A stretch of DNA of 64,000 bases from JBFMCC01 sp037445635 (GTDB taxonomy: Bacteria > Chloroflexota > Anaerolineae > Anaerolineales > Villigracilaceae), in contig JBBIKC010000011.1 in the NCBI GenBank assembly GCA_037445635.1, positions 1 through 64,000 of the forward strand. The letters run 5' to 3'. The notes under the pieces were generated by a model. That model saw nothing but the letters and a program-made list of their open reading frames with translations, did not search any database and was not told the origin of the DNA. Position 1 is the stretch's first letter, and each line of letters opens with the position of its first letter. Shown here piece by piece: positions 50,393 to 60,200 of this stretch. The position numbers and the translations under genes are program-made.

Positions 50393-50429
50393 CGAAAAGG
50401 AGTGGACCTGATAGGTCCACTCCTTTTCG
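50393..50429 (+). terminator. Intrinsic terminator, 17-bp perfect stem
   Basis: CGAAAAGGAGTGGACCT and its complement form a 17-bp stem with loop GAT; the arm ends in TTTTCG. It serves the plus-strand genes and may also act on the minus strand. Confidence 0.85.
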
Positions 50430-50468
50430 CTTTCCACCTGCGGCACAGTCTCCTCCGTACCGTTTTGA

Positions 50469-50614
50469 TTACGGTATCAACGCTCTCAGCAAATCCTGCC
50501 TCCATGCGCGCGCTTCGGGGTCGTACGCGCCGAAGCCTGAACCGAATTCCCAATATACCCATGTAAAGCCGCGTGCTTCCGCCTGCTCGCGGACAAACGC
50601 CGTCCACGGTACGG
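50469..50614 (-). pseudogene. C-terminal fragment of a GH5-type cellulase
   Basis: Downstream of the hutH stop, an open frame of about 48 codons reads TVPWTAFVREQAEARGFTW and then VYWEFGSGFGAYD and RQDLLRALIP before a stop. This closely resembles the end of GH5 glycoside hydrolases (WxxYWEFGxGFGxYD). It has no start or catalytic region. It looks like a truncated remnant abutting hutH. Confidence 0.65.
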
Positions 50615-52138
50615 TCAATCCAGTTTACCCACCGCCTTCTCCACTTCTTCCAAAATCTCCCCCGATTTGACCAGCGCCTTCATCGTGTTGTGATCGGGAT
50701 ACAACGGACGATCCACGTCGAGATGCGCCACGTGTTTGCGAATCACCTCGCGCGCTTTTTGCGTTCCCTTGCCGGGCTGGAACTCGCGAAAATCCAGTGC
50801 CTGCGCCGCGGCCATGAACTCGATGCCGAGCACGCCATACGCGTTATCCAGAATCTGGTTGTTCTTGAGCGCCGTATTCATGCCCATCGAGACGAAGTCC
50901 TCCTGGTCCGCCGCGGCGGGGATGGATTGGATGCTCGCGGGCGTGGAGAGAATCCTCTGCTCCACGATCAGATGGTCGGCGGTGTATTGCGAGAGCATGA
51001 ACCCGGAGTAGAAGCCCGGCTCGTGCGCCAGGAAGTCGGGCAGCCCCTGCGAAAGAGCCGGGTTGGTCAGTCGGTTCAGCCGCCGTTCCGAGAGCACGCA
51101 CACCATCGTGATGGCCGCGCCGGCCATATCCATCGGCAACGCGACCGGACTTCCCTGAAAGTTCGCGCCGGTCAGGGTCAGTTTTTCATCGGGCAGGAAG
51201 ATCGGGTTGTCGGCCACGCCGTTCAGTTCGATCTCCACCTGCGAGCGCGCGTATGCCACCGCGTCGCGCGCCGCGCCGATCACCTGCGGCGTCGAACGCA
51301 TTGAATAGGCGTCCTGCACTTTCGTCTTCATCTTGCCGGTCGTCAGGTCCGAGCCTGCAATGACCTTCATGATATTTTGCGCGGACGTGACGGCGCCGCG
51401 GAAACCGCGCAGTTCGTGCAGTTTCGCATTGTACGGTTTGAGATTGCCAAGCAAAGCCTCGATGGACATGGCCGCGGCGATCTCGGCCTGCTTCAGCCAG
51501 CGCTCCATGTCGTAGAGCGCCAGCGCGCTCATCGCGGTCAAGAGATTCGACCCGTTGATCGCGGCCAGACCGTCGCGCGCCTGAAGGCCCGGAATCGGAA
51601 TCCCCGCGCGCCGCATCGCCTCGGACCCCGGGAGGCGTTCGCCTTCGAAGAACGCTTCGCCTTCGCCCATGAGCAGGAGCGCGGCCTGCGCCATCGGAGC
51701 CAGATCGCCGCTCGCGCCGACCGAGCCTTTCGTGCACACCACCGGCGTCACGCCCTTGTTGAGCATCTCGACGTAGGTCAGCGTGATCTCCGGGCGGCAG
51801 GCGGAATGTCCGCGCGCGTGGACGTTGATTCGGCTGGCCAGCGCGGCGCGGACGTGTTCAATCGGCGCGGGATCGCCGATGCCCGCGGCGTGGTTGTAGA
51901 TGAGATACTTCTGGAACTCCTTCACCTGCTCGTCGTCCAGCACCTTCTCGGAGAACTCGCCGATGCCGGTGTTGGTGCCGTACATGATCTCGTGCGCGGC
52001 GAGTTTCTCCTCCAGCACGGCGCGGCAGGCGCGGATACGCTCCAGCGCGGCGGGGGCCAATTCCACTTTTTCATTGAAGCGGGCGATGGCGACGAGTTTT
52101 TCGATCGTGAGGGACGATCCATCGAGGATGATGGTCAT
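50615..52138 (-). CDS. hutH: Histidine ammonia-lyase-like aromatic amino acid lyase
   Basis: HutH removes ammonia from histidine. The 507-residue protein has Tyr53 in MYGTNTGIG, the cofactor-forming Ala142-Ser143-Gly144 in GASGDLAPMA, and the NHAAGIG loop in place of the SHAAGVG of typical HutH. The last point and the absence of other hut genes leave some doubt about substrate; tyrosine or phenylalanine are possible. AGGAG precedes the ATG. It ends against the GH5 remnant. Confidence 0.85.
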   Translation of the reverse strand: MTIILDGSSLTIEKLVAIARFNEKVELAPAALERIRACRAVLEEKLAAHEIMYGTNTGIGEFSEKVLDDEQVKEFQKYLIYNHAAGIGDPAPIEHVRAALASRINVHARGHSACRPEITLTYVEMLNKGVTPVVCTKGSVGASGDLAPMAQAALLLMGEGEAFFEGERLPGSEAMRRAGIPIPGLQARDGLAAINGSNLLTAMSALALYDMERWLKQAEIAAAMSIEALLGNLKPYNAKLHELRGFRGAVTSAQNIMKVIAGSDLTTGKMKTKVQDAYSMRSTPQVIGAARDAVAYARSQVEIELNGVADNPIFLPDEKLTLTGANFQGSPVALPMDMAGAAITMVCVLSERRLNRLTNPALSQGLPDFLAHEPGFYSGFMLSQYTADHLIVEQRILSTPASIQSIPAAADQEDFVSMGMNTALKNNQILDNAYGVLGIEFMAAAQALDFREFQPGKGTQKAREVIRKHVAHLDVDRPLYPDHNTMKALVKSGEILEEVEKAVGKLD

Positions 52139-52192
52139 GGGAGGACTCCTGATAAAGGAATGAAGTTATTGTACTCCAAAGCATAGGCAGGT

Positions 52193-52198
52193 AAAATC
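52193..52198 (+). promoter_or_regulatory. -10 box TAAAAT of a leaderless gene
   Basis: TAAAAT ends 8 bases before the ATG at 52207 with no Shine-Dalgarno. Confidence 0.5.
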
Positions 52199-52206
52199 AG
52201 GCCGTT

Positions 52207-53226
52207 ATGCGCCTGACCGTCCGCTTTGTTGTTTCGTTCACTGCTTTCCTTTTCCTCGCATCCATCGCGGTCCAATCAGTCTTTCAGGGACCCTACCCCG
52301 ATTCACCCGGCCCTCACCTTACACCGCGCATTGCAAGAGAGTACCTGCAAGAGATCAAGTCACAACGCCCGCAGATCCTCCTGCTGGGCGATTCGATGCT
52401 GACCAAGGACGTGGATGCAGACCTCTTTCAAGAGCAAATTGGCCTCACCACCTACAAACTGGATGTGCCCGGCTCGGCCTCGGCGCTCTGGTATCTCCTG
52501 CTCGAGCACAATATCCTCCCCGCCGGCGAACCGCCGCAGACCGTTGTCATCCTCTTCCGCGATGCGCTCCTCACCGCGCCCTCCTTCCGCGCCGACGGGC
52601 CCTATTTCGGGATGCTGGATAAATATTCCTCCCCTGAAGATACCCTGTTCCTCCAACTCGCCTATGTCCAGCGCATGAGCCTGCCCGAGCGCGCCCTGGA
52701 CATGTTCCTGCCGCCCTACAGTTACCGCGTCGAACTGCTCGACGCGCTGGGCGCGTTTCAGCGACATGCCCTCCCGTCCCTTCTTGGCTGTGATGCGCCG
52801 TGCAGCGACGCCGCCTTCGACTCGGTCCTGCGCTCGGACATTCCGCCCGAGGTCCTGTCCAGCATGATCCTCGACGCCGAGCAGGAACTTTATTCTCCCG
52901 GCGCGCTGAATTTCGATAAACAAGTTGCACATTCTTTCCTGCCTGAAATCATCCGCCTCGCGCAGGAAAGAGACATTCAACTCATCTTCGTCCGCGCGCC
53001 GACGAACCTGTTTCCGAATCCCGCCGCCGAACCGAATGGATTGGAAACCTACGTTCAGGATTTGCAGACCTATCTTGACGAGCGCGGCATTCCCCTGCTC
53101 GACCTCGCTCACACCCCGCAGATTCACCCGGAGCATTTTTCCGACCCGCATCACATGACTGCCGAGGGCAAAATGATTTTTACAGAGATTCTGGCTGAGG
53201 CTCTCCAGCCATTGCTCGAGGAGTAG
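52207..53226 (+). CDS. SGNH-type (AlgX/AlgJ-like) lipase/acetyltransferase partner, copy 1
   Basis: The 339-residue protein has a signal anchor (about 5-25), a GDSM motif with Ser63 in LLLGDSML, a LDVPGSASALWYLL segment, and Asp313/His316 in SDPHHMTAEG at the C-terminus, the SGNH catalytic arrangement. Such proteins pass acyl groups to polysaccharides outside the membrane next to MBOAT partners. A second, related gene lies at 55384. Stop and next start are 2 bases apart, so it begins an operon with PIG-L and MBOAT. Confidence 0.75.
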   Translation: MRLTVRFVVSFTAFLFLASIAVQSVFQGPYPDSPGPHLTPRIAREYLQEIKSQRPQILLLGDSMLTKDVDADLFQEQIGLTTYKLDVPGSASALWYLLLEHNILPAGEPPQTVVILFRDALLTAPSFRADGPYFGMLDKYSSPEDTLFLQLAYVQRMSLPERALDMFLPPYSYRVELLDALGAFQRHALPSLLGCDAPCSDAAFDSVLRSDIPPEVLSSMILDAEQELYSPGALNFDKQVAHSFLPEIIRLAQERDIQLIFVRAPTNLFPNPAAEPNGLETYVQDLQTYLDERGIPLLDLAHTPQIHPEHFSDPHHMTAEGKMIFTEILAEALQPLLEE

Positions 53227-53228
53227 AT

Positions 53229-53963
53229 ATGGAAAAAGAATACATCCCCAAATCTGTCATGGTCATCCACGCGCATCCCGACGACCAGGAATTCACCGTC
53301 GCCGGAACGCTCGCCAAATGGGCGCGCGCCGGGTGCGAGATCGTCTCGGTGATCATCACCAGCGGAGACGCCGGGTCGAACGACCCCGCGCATGGGCCCG
53401 ATTACAAGCCGGTCCTGTCCCTCATCCGCGAGGGCGAGCAGAAGGCCGCCAACGAGGTGCTGGGAGTCAAGCAAACCATCTTTCTTCGTTACGCGGACGG
53501 CGAACTTGTCGCCGACATCCCCCTCCGCAGGGAACTGACGCGTCTCATCCGCCGATTCAAGCCCGAGGTCGTAATGACCGGCGACCCGACGCAGTTGTTC
53601 TACGGCAACGGCTACATCAACCATCCCGATCACCGCGCCGCGGCGCAGGCCGCCATTGACGCCGTCTTCCCCTCCTCCGGCACGCGGCTCATCTTCACCG
53701 ACCTGCTCGACGAGGGGCTGGAACCGCACAACGTTAAACGGTTGTATGTCCACGGGTCCGAAAAGCCCGATACGTGGGTGGACATCGGTGACACGCTCGA
53801 GGTCAAGATCGCCGCGCTGAAAAAACACGCCAGCCAGATCGGCGAATGGGACGTCGAAAAGGAAATGCGCGCGTGGGCCGCCGAGGCGGGCAAGGAGAAG
53901 GGGCTGGCCGCGGCCGAGGATTTCCGCGTGATGATCCTGGCCGAGGAACATCCTGAATCATAG
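53229..53963 (+). CDS. PIG-L/LmbE-family deacetylase
   Basis: The 244-residue protein has the zinc motif HAHPDDQEF (14-22), AGTLAKWARAG, ITSGDAGSN, and a second motif HPDHRAAAQAAIDAVF. Family members deacetylate GlcNAc derivatives or mycothiol-type intermediates. In this operon it may deacetylate a sugar in the same surface glycan that the MBOAT modifies. An AGGAG-like site lies at the SGNH gene end. Confidence 0.85.
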   Translation: MEKEYIPKSVMVIHAHPDDQEFTVAGTLAKWARAGCEIVSVIITSGDAGSNDPAHGPDYKPVLSLIREGEQKAANEVLGVKQTIFLRYADGELVADIPLRRELTRLIRRFKPEVVMTGDPTQLFYGNGYINHPDHRAAAQAAIDAVFPSSGTRLIFTDLLDEGLEPHNVKRLYVHGSEKPDTWVDIGDTLEVKIAALKKHASQIGEWDVEKEMRAWAAEAGKEKGLAAAEDFRVMILAEEHPES

Positions 53964-53970
53964 GCATCGA

Positions 53971-55377
53971 ATGATCTTCACCACCTACGACTTCCTGCTT
54001 TTCTTTCTTATCGTCTTCGCGCTCTACTGGCTCGTGCGCCGCATGGCGTGGCAGAACATCCTTTTGCTGGTTGCCAGTTATGTCTTCTACGCCTGGGTGC
54101 ATCCGTGGTACGCGCTCCTGCTGGGACTCTCGACTCTCGCCGATTACGGACTTGCCCTCGGCATCGCGCGTAACCGCACCCGTACGCGGATGTTCGTCGC
54201 GCTCAGCCTCGCCCTGAACGTGGGTGTGCTGGCCTTCTTCAAGTATTACAACTTCTTCAGCGATTCGCTCTTCGGACTTCTGTCTGGTCTGGGCCTCCAG
54301 GCTGATTTCCTGCTGGTACGGATTCTGCTCCCCGCGGGCCTGTCATTCTACACCCTCAAGAAACTCGCCTATCTGCTCGACGTGTCGCGCGGCACGCTCG
54401 AACCCGCACGCGACCTGATCGCCTTCGGCCTCTACGTATCCTTCTTTCCGCAAGTCACCGCGGGCCCGATGGACCGCGCCCAGAAACTCCTGCCGCAGAT
54501 TCAAAGTCCGCGCACGTGGAAGGCCGAATATTTCTACAACGCCTGGCCTCTGCTGGTGATGGGCTTCTTCAAGAAATTCGTCGTGGCCGATACCATCAAG
54601 ACCATCGTGGACCGCGTCTTCGCCCTGGGCGAACCGACCATCCTGCTGACCGCGGCCGCGACGCTCGGCTTCACTCTGCAAATCCTGGCCGATTTCTCCG
54701 CCTACACCGATCTCTCCCGCGCTATCGCGTATCTGCTCGGTTTCGATACGTCCGAGAATTTCAAATATCCGTATCTTTCCCTCACGCCCACCGACTTCTG
54801 GAATCGCTGGCACATCACATTATCCACCTGGCTGCGCGATTACATTTTCTTCCCCTTGCGCCGCGCGCTGCTCCGCCGGCAGGGGAGATTGCCCGACTGG
54901 CTGATTCAGTCCGCGCCGCCGCTGGTCACCATGCTGATCAGCGGCATTTGGCACGGCGCGGGCTGGACGTTCGTGCTCTGGGGCCTGTGGTACGGAGTCT
55001 TGATCGTTGCCTATCAAATGCTCGGCATGGGCGGTAACTGGAAGCCATCGAACAAACTTAAAACCTTCGCGGCCTGGCTGGTGATGTTCGTCTTCATCGT
55101 GTTCGGTTGGCTGTTATTCCGCGCCCCTTCGCTCGGATGGGTGGTCAATGTGTTGGCTTCCAGTTCGCTGATTGGCACACTGGAAGAACAGGCCGTGGCG
55201 CTCATTGTCCTTTCGATGACCGCGTTCTACACTGCGCCTCTGGCGGTCAAATGGCTGATGGACCGCCGCCTCGCCCCGGACTCGTACATCCATGCGCTAT
55301 ACTACGCGGCCGCCACAGTAGCGGTGCTGGTCTATCTCAATTCATCCTCGCCCGATTTCATCTACTTCCAGTTCTAG
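53971..55377 (+). CDS. MBOAT-family (AlgI-like) O-acyltransferase
   Basis: MBOAT proteins move acyl groups across the membrane to surface polymers. The 468-residue protein has about ten helices, GLYVSFFPQVTAGPMDRA, the DFSAYTDLSRAIAYLLGF motif, FWNRWHITLSTWLRDYIFFPL with His281 and ISGIWHGAGWTFVLWG with His328, the two family histidines. It lies between SGNH and PIG-L genes in one operon. Confidence 0.92.
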   Translation: MIFTTYDFLLFFLIVFALYWLVRRMAWQNILLLVASYVFYAWVHPWYALLLGLSTLADYGLALGIARNRTRTRMFVALSLALNVGVLAFFKYYNFFSDSLFGLLSGLGLQADFLLVRILLPAGLSFYTLKKLAYLLDVSRGTLEPARDLIAFGLYVSFFPQVTAGPMDRAQKLLPQIQSPRTWKAEYFYNAWPLLVMGFFKKFVVADTIKTIVDRVFALGEPTILLTAAATLGFTLQILADFSAYTDLSRAIAYLLGFDTSENFKYPYLSLTPTDFWNRWHITLSTWLRDYIFFPLRRALLRRQGRLPDWLIQSAPPLVTMLISGIWHGAGWTFVLWGLWYGVLIVAYQMLGMGGNWKPSNKLKTFAAWLVMFVFIVFGWLLFRAPSLGWVVNVLASSSLIGTLEEQAVALIVLSMTAFYTAPLAVKWLMDRRLAPDSYIHALYYAAATVAVLVYLNSSSPDFIYFQF

Positions 55378-55383
55378 TTCCCG

Positions 55384-56397
55384 ATGACCGCGTTCCGCCG
55401 ATACGTGATATTTCTGTTGATTCTGTCGGGCGGGCTGTCCGTTTATGTTCAAACGCGTTACCAGCCCGGCTACCCCCGCGCCCCGGGTCCGCAACCGGAT
55501 GCATTCGTCCGCCAGACTGTCAAAAGGGCGCTCGAAGAAACCCAGACGCAGGTCGTGATGCTGGGCGACTCGCTGCTCCAGACCGACATTGACGCGGCCT
55601 TGCTGTCCACAGCGCTGGGGATGGAAGTATACAGTGTGAGGGCGAGCGGGTCGGCCTCCGCGCTCTGGTACCTGGTATTGAAAAACAACATCGTCGAGGC
55701 GAGGCGCAAACCGCGGGCAGTCCTCATCCTTTTCCGCGATACGATGCTTACCCTTCCGGGCTATCGCGTGCACGGCAGTTACTTCATCCCCATTGACGAG
55801 TACGCCGCGCCGGACGACCTCGTGTTCATCGAACGCGCCTACCTCCGCCGGATGAATCCCCTCGAAAAACTGGCCGAAGCCTACCTTCCTGTCTATGGCG
55901 CCCGCTTGGATTTGCGCAAATCGCTGGACGCCGGCATTCGTTACACCCCGCCCCGTCTGTTCCTGCAATGCGATGCCGCCTGCACCAACGGCGCGATGAA
56001 CGCGGTTTTCCGGGCCGCCAATCTCGAGGCGAATCTGCTGGCGGAAGCGGTCGCGTCCGCGGAAGCCTACCTCTACGCGCCGCGCGCTCTCGATTTCGAC
56101 AACAATGTGGAGGACTCCTTCCTGCCGGAGATCGTCCGCCTGTGCCGCGAAAACGGCATTCAACTGATCCTCGTGCGCGCCCGCACCCTGCGATTCGCCT
56201 CCGAACCGCCCGGCCTGAAGACCTACATGGACGACCTCGCTTCCTATCTGGACGAACGCGGGATTCCGCTCCTCGATTTTTCGCGCGACGAACGCCTCGT
56301 CCCGGCCCTGTTTGCGGATAATTTGCACCTGAACGAGGCCGGCAGGGCTGTATTTACGGAGATCCTGGCCGAGGCGTTGAAGCCGGTCCTAAAATAG
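55384..56397 (+). CDS. SGNH-type (AlgX/AlgJ-like) lipase/acetyltransferase partner, copy 2
   Basis: The 337-residue protein parallels copy 1: signal anchor, LGDSLL with Ser63, SGSASALWYLVL, SFLPEIVRLC, LVRARTLRFASEP, YLDERGIPLLDF and Asp312/His315 in ADNLHLNEAG. The two share most landmarks and flank the MBOAT gene, which supports duplication with specialisation. The ATG is 6 bases after the MBOAT stop without an RBS, so translation may be coupled. Confidence 0.75.
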   Translation: MTAFRRYVIFLLILSGGLSVYVQTRYQPGYPRAPGPQPDAFVRQTVKRALEETQTQVVMLGDSLLQTDIDAALLSTALGMEVYSVRASGSASALWYLVLKNNIVEARRKPRAVLILFRDTMLTLPGYRVHGSYFIPIDEYAAPDDLVFIERAYLRRMNPLEKLAEAYLPVYGARLDLRKSLDAGIRYTPPRLFLQCDAACTNGAMNAVFRAANLEANLLAEAVASAEAYLYAPRALDFDNNVEDSFLPEIVRLCRENGIQLILVRARTLRFASEPPGLKTYMDDLASYLDERGIPLLDFSRDERLVPALFADNLHLNEAGRAVFTEILAEALKPVLK

Positions 56398-57090
56398 CAG
56401 GTGCCCCAGCAGGGCCGCGGCGGCGGTAACGGTCAGGTTGTCCACATCCCGGAAGGGCAGTGACTCGACCAGGGTCGCGCCCAGAGCGATCCCCGTAACG
56501 GGCAATAGAAAACGGGTGACCGGGCCGCTGAAGGCGCCCATCCACACGTAGACGGCGAAGATGAACATGGTCAACAACCATCCGCCAGCGAATACACTGA
56601 CCGAGCCGAGCAGGCTTTTTTCGCGCGACCAGGGCAGGCTGGGAGAGTTGATGCGCCGCCCGACGATGTCTGCAATTCCGTCGCCGCCGCACATGATCAT
56701 CAGCGCGGGGATGCCGATGAGCGAGTCCTTCCAGTAAATCAGCGTCAAAGCGACAAATGCGATGCCGTAGAACAGCGGTCCGCGCAGGATCTCGCGGCGG
56801 TCCCCCGTGCGCGACATGGCTTTTACAGCCGCCTCGTCTTTGATGACACCTGTGCCGACTAAAACGAACTGTATCGTAATGAGAAGCGGGACCAGCGCGG
56901 CCAGCCAGCGCCCATTTTGAACGTCGGAGAACATCAGCCAGCAAAGCACGAAGATCGGCCCGGTACCGATATGGATAAGTTTGCGGCTCATCTTGCTTTC
57001 GATCCATCCCCGCTGGGCGATAAAGTCCATCAGGCGCAGGAAGGCGACGGCAATGATGAAGGTGATCACAAGCGCAATATAGTTGTTCAT
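56389..57090 (-). CDS. Polyprenol/diacylglycerol kinase-family (SEC59/DGK1/VTE5-like) membrane protein
   Basis: The 233-residue protein has about seven helices and the CTP-dependent lipid kinase signatures SRKLIHIGTGPIFVL (about 34-48), CGGDGIADIVGRR (about 133-145) and EKSLLGSVSVFAGGW. Members phosphorylate phytol, dolichol or diacylglycerol. The start at MNNYIALV is chosen because the helix begins there; AGGAC lies upstream. It overlaps the convergent SGNH gene by 9 bases. It could supply lipid carrier for the surface glycan. Confidence 0.82.
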   Translation of the reverse strand: MNNYIALVITFIIAVAFLRLMDFIAQRGWIESKMSRKLIHIGTGPIFVLCWLMFSDVQNGRWLAALVPLLITIQFVLVGTGVIKDEAAVKAMSRTGDRREILRGPLFYGIAFVALTLIYWKDSLIGIPALMIMCGGDGIADIVGRRINSPSLPWSREKSLLGSVSVFAGGWLLTMFIFAVYVWMGAFSGPVTRFLLPVTGIALGATLVESLPFRDVDNLTVTAAAALLGHLLF

Positions 57091-57129
57091 GGTTGGGTCC
57101 TGTGGGTGGGATTTGCCTGTAATAACACA

Positions 57130-57155
57130 AAACGCCGCGTTCCAGCGCGGCGTTT
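57130..57155. terminator. Hairpin AACGCCGCG/CGCGGCGTT
   Basis: AAACGCCGCG and CGCGGCGTTT form a 10-bp stem with loop TTCCAG in the 194-base gap. A similar stem lies beside ssb at 8821-8840. Confidence 0.5.
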
Positions 57156-57235
57156 CGCTTTCGAGCGCCGGGCTTGCTCTTCGGGCGCTCTCTTCTGCCG
57201 GGGCGTCATCCGCTACGGGTGATTTGTCTATGAAA

Positions 57236-57262
57236 GGGCCGCGTCTTATGCTGACGCGGCCC
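57236..57262 (-). terminator. Hairpin terminator for the repeat-protein gene
   Basis: GGGCCGCGTC and its complement form a perfect 10-bp stem with a 7-base loop, 22 bases beyond the minus-strand stop at 57285. Confidence 0.55.
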
Positions 57263-57284
57263 TGCATGGAATTAGCCAGTTAAC

Positions 57285-60200
57285 TTATTGAAGCGTGAAC
57301 GACCTCGCTTCCGACCACAGGCTTGGCCCATTGGGGCCATTCGTCCTGACCCGCCAGTAGAGGGTGACGTTAAGGGGCAGGTTGGTGGTGGGAGTGTAAG
57401 TGGATGTTGTAACGGTCTTGTTCACTACCAATTGGGTGAAGGCGAAGTTCCTCGATACCTGGATGGTGTAACTGGATGCGCCGATCACATCCTCCCAATC
57501 GAACGTCGGACGCGGGCCGGAGAGGACGTCCAGATTGGCCGGGGTCACCAGAGTCGGCGGCAGGAGGGCGGTACGGAAGTAACGGCTGATGGACCAGGCG
57601 CTGTATTCCAGGTCGCTGTTCACGGCTCTCACGCGCCAGTAGAACTTGGTGTTGGCGGTCAGGTCGGTCGCCGGCTCGTACTCCGAGGCGGTAATGTCGC
57701 CTGCGCCTACGTTGACATCCAGCGTCAGGTTTGTGAAAGCCGCGTCGGTTGCGATCTGCAACTGGTAGTGGCTGAAGGTTGTCCCCGCCGGCAGAGTGGA
57801 GTTGGACCAGTTCAACAACAGCGTGTAATCGGTGACCAGGGCGTTATTGGCCGGAGCAGACAGATTGGGCGTTGAGGGCGGGTTGCCTGTCGTGAAGGAC
57901 CAGATCGTGGAATACTCGCTCGGTCCGTTGACGGCGTTGGTGCGCACTCTCCAGTAATACGTGGTGTCCGCCGCCAGATTGATTGCTGGCATGAATGTCG
58001 AGGAACTCACATTGGCGTTGACTGTGATGATCCCGAAAGTTGCCGCGGTGGAGATTTGGATGGTGTAGGAGGTCGCGCCCGGCACGTCATTCCAGTCGAA
58101 GGTTGGACGCTTGTTGAGCAGGATCTCATTATTCGACGGGGCCGACAGCGTCGGCGGCAGGACAGCCGTACGGAAAGAACGGGCGGCGGACCAGTTGCTG
58201 TAGTGTCCATCGGTATTGTAGGCTCGTACGCGCCAGTAATACCTGGTGTTGGGCGACAGATCGGAGACGGGCGTGTACTCGGAGTTCGTCTCCGGGCCGC
58301 CAATCTCCACGCTTGTCGGTGACGTGAACGCGCTGTCCGTTGCTATCTGAAGTTCGTATTTATCGAAGGTCGTCCCGGCCGGGAGTTTGACATTGGCCCA
58401 ATCGAGGCGCGGAGTGTAGTCCCTGACGAGGGCGGCGTTGGCAGGAGCAAGCAGAAGCGGGATTGAGGGCGGATTGGCAGTGGTGAGGGTGCGCACTTCG
58501 GACCACAGATTGAAGCCGACGCCATTGGCCTTGACGCGCCAATAGAGCAGGGAGTTGGCAGGAAGGGATCGAATGGCAGTATAGGTTGAGGTCGTAACCC
58601 TTGCGTTCACCAGGAGCGATCCGAAGTTGCTATACTTTGAAACCTGAATGCTGTAGTTAACTGCTCCGTTTACATCCTCCCAGTCAAAAGTCGGCTGGTT
58701 GTAAATCAGCGCCGTTCCGTTGACCGGTGAGATGAGCAAGGGCAGGGTCAGGAACTGCGCCGTGACCGTTTCGTTTCCATCAATTACGATGGATTGCGGG
58801 TTTGCATTCCCAGAAAGCCCGCCGGACCAGCCCGCGAAGTCCCAGCCCAGGGTTGGTGTTGCCGTCAATTCGACCACATCGCCGTAGTTGTAAAAGGCCT
58901 GGTCGGGATTTCTGCTCACGGAACCGCTTCCGAGGATGTCCACCGTCAGGGTGTAGCCGATGGCGGTGAAAGTGGCAGTGACGGACTTGTTGCCGTCAAT
59001 CGTGACGTTGACCGGGTTGACGGAGCCGGACAGATCACCGCTCCAACCGGAGAAGGACCAGCCGGGGTCGGGCATAGCGGTCAGCTGCACGATATCGCCG
59101 TAGTGATAAGTAGCCTGGTCGGGATTCCTGGTCACCGTGCCGTTTCCCACAGTATTCACCGTCAAGGTGTATTCGTTCTGCGTGAAAGTGGCGGTGACGG
59201 TTTCGTTAGCGTCAATGGTGATGTTGACCGGGTTGACCATGCCGGTCACGCTGCCGCTCCAGGCGGAGAAGGACCATCCGATGGAGGGCGTGGCTGTCAA
59301 CTGTACGACATCGCCATAATGGTAGGTGGCCTGGTCGGGATCCTTGGTCACCGTGCCGCTGCCCGTGACGTTCACAGTCAGGGTGTACTCGGCCTGGGTG
59401 TAATTGACGCTCGCGGCATGTGCGCCGGCGGGCATGGTGACGGTGTTGCTGGTTGCGGTGCTGGAGTTGTTGTTGGTGCCGGTCCAACTGCTGACCTGCC
59501 AGCCCGCGTTCGGCGTTGCAGTTAAATCTATGACCGCGCCTTCAACGTATTGACCGGCTGCACAGCCCGGTGAGTTGGCAGGATCGGGCGATGGATCGCT
59601 TCCATTGCCGGTATGGCTAAGCGTCAGGGCGTAGCAGACGGGGACATCAACCAGCCACGTGTAGGAGGCCGGCGTGGGGTCGGGAGTGCCATGACTTTCT
59701 ACGGCACGCACCTCAAAGGTGTGACTGCTGTTACTTAGACCGGTGTAATCCTTTGGGCTGGTGCAGGCGCTGAAGCCGCCTCCATCCAATTGGCACTCGA
59801 AGGTTGCAGTGGCATCTTCGCTTACAAAAGTGAATGTGGCGCTGCTGCTCAGGCTCGGGTCCGGCGGATTGCCGGTGATGGTAGTATCGGGGGCGATGCT
59901 GAAGACCATCGGATCGCTCCACGGACCAATGCCGGATGTATTTCGTCCCCTTACCCACCAAGTATGCGACCCTCCGGACAAAGTCAGTGGATGTGTGACC
60001 GAGCAGATCGCTCCGGCGCATATATCCGCTTGGTCATACGTTTCATAGATTAACTCTTCTCCGTTTGGACCAACGACTCCAAGTGTATATTCATCCGCAT
60101 CAACTACTGCGTTCCATGTATAAGTGGGATTGTAAGTGTTACCGATGTTCCCTTCCGGGGATATCAATACCACCTTTTCTGGCACAAAGGCGATGGTCAA

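Noticed and set aside
50615..52138. Complete histidine utilisation operon
   Set aside because: No hutU, hutI or hutG in the window; only the lyase is present.
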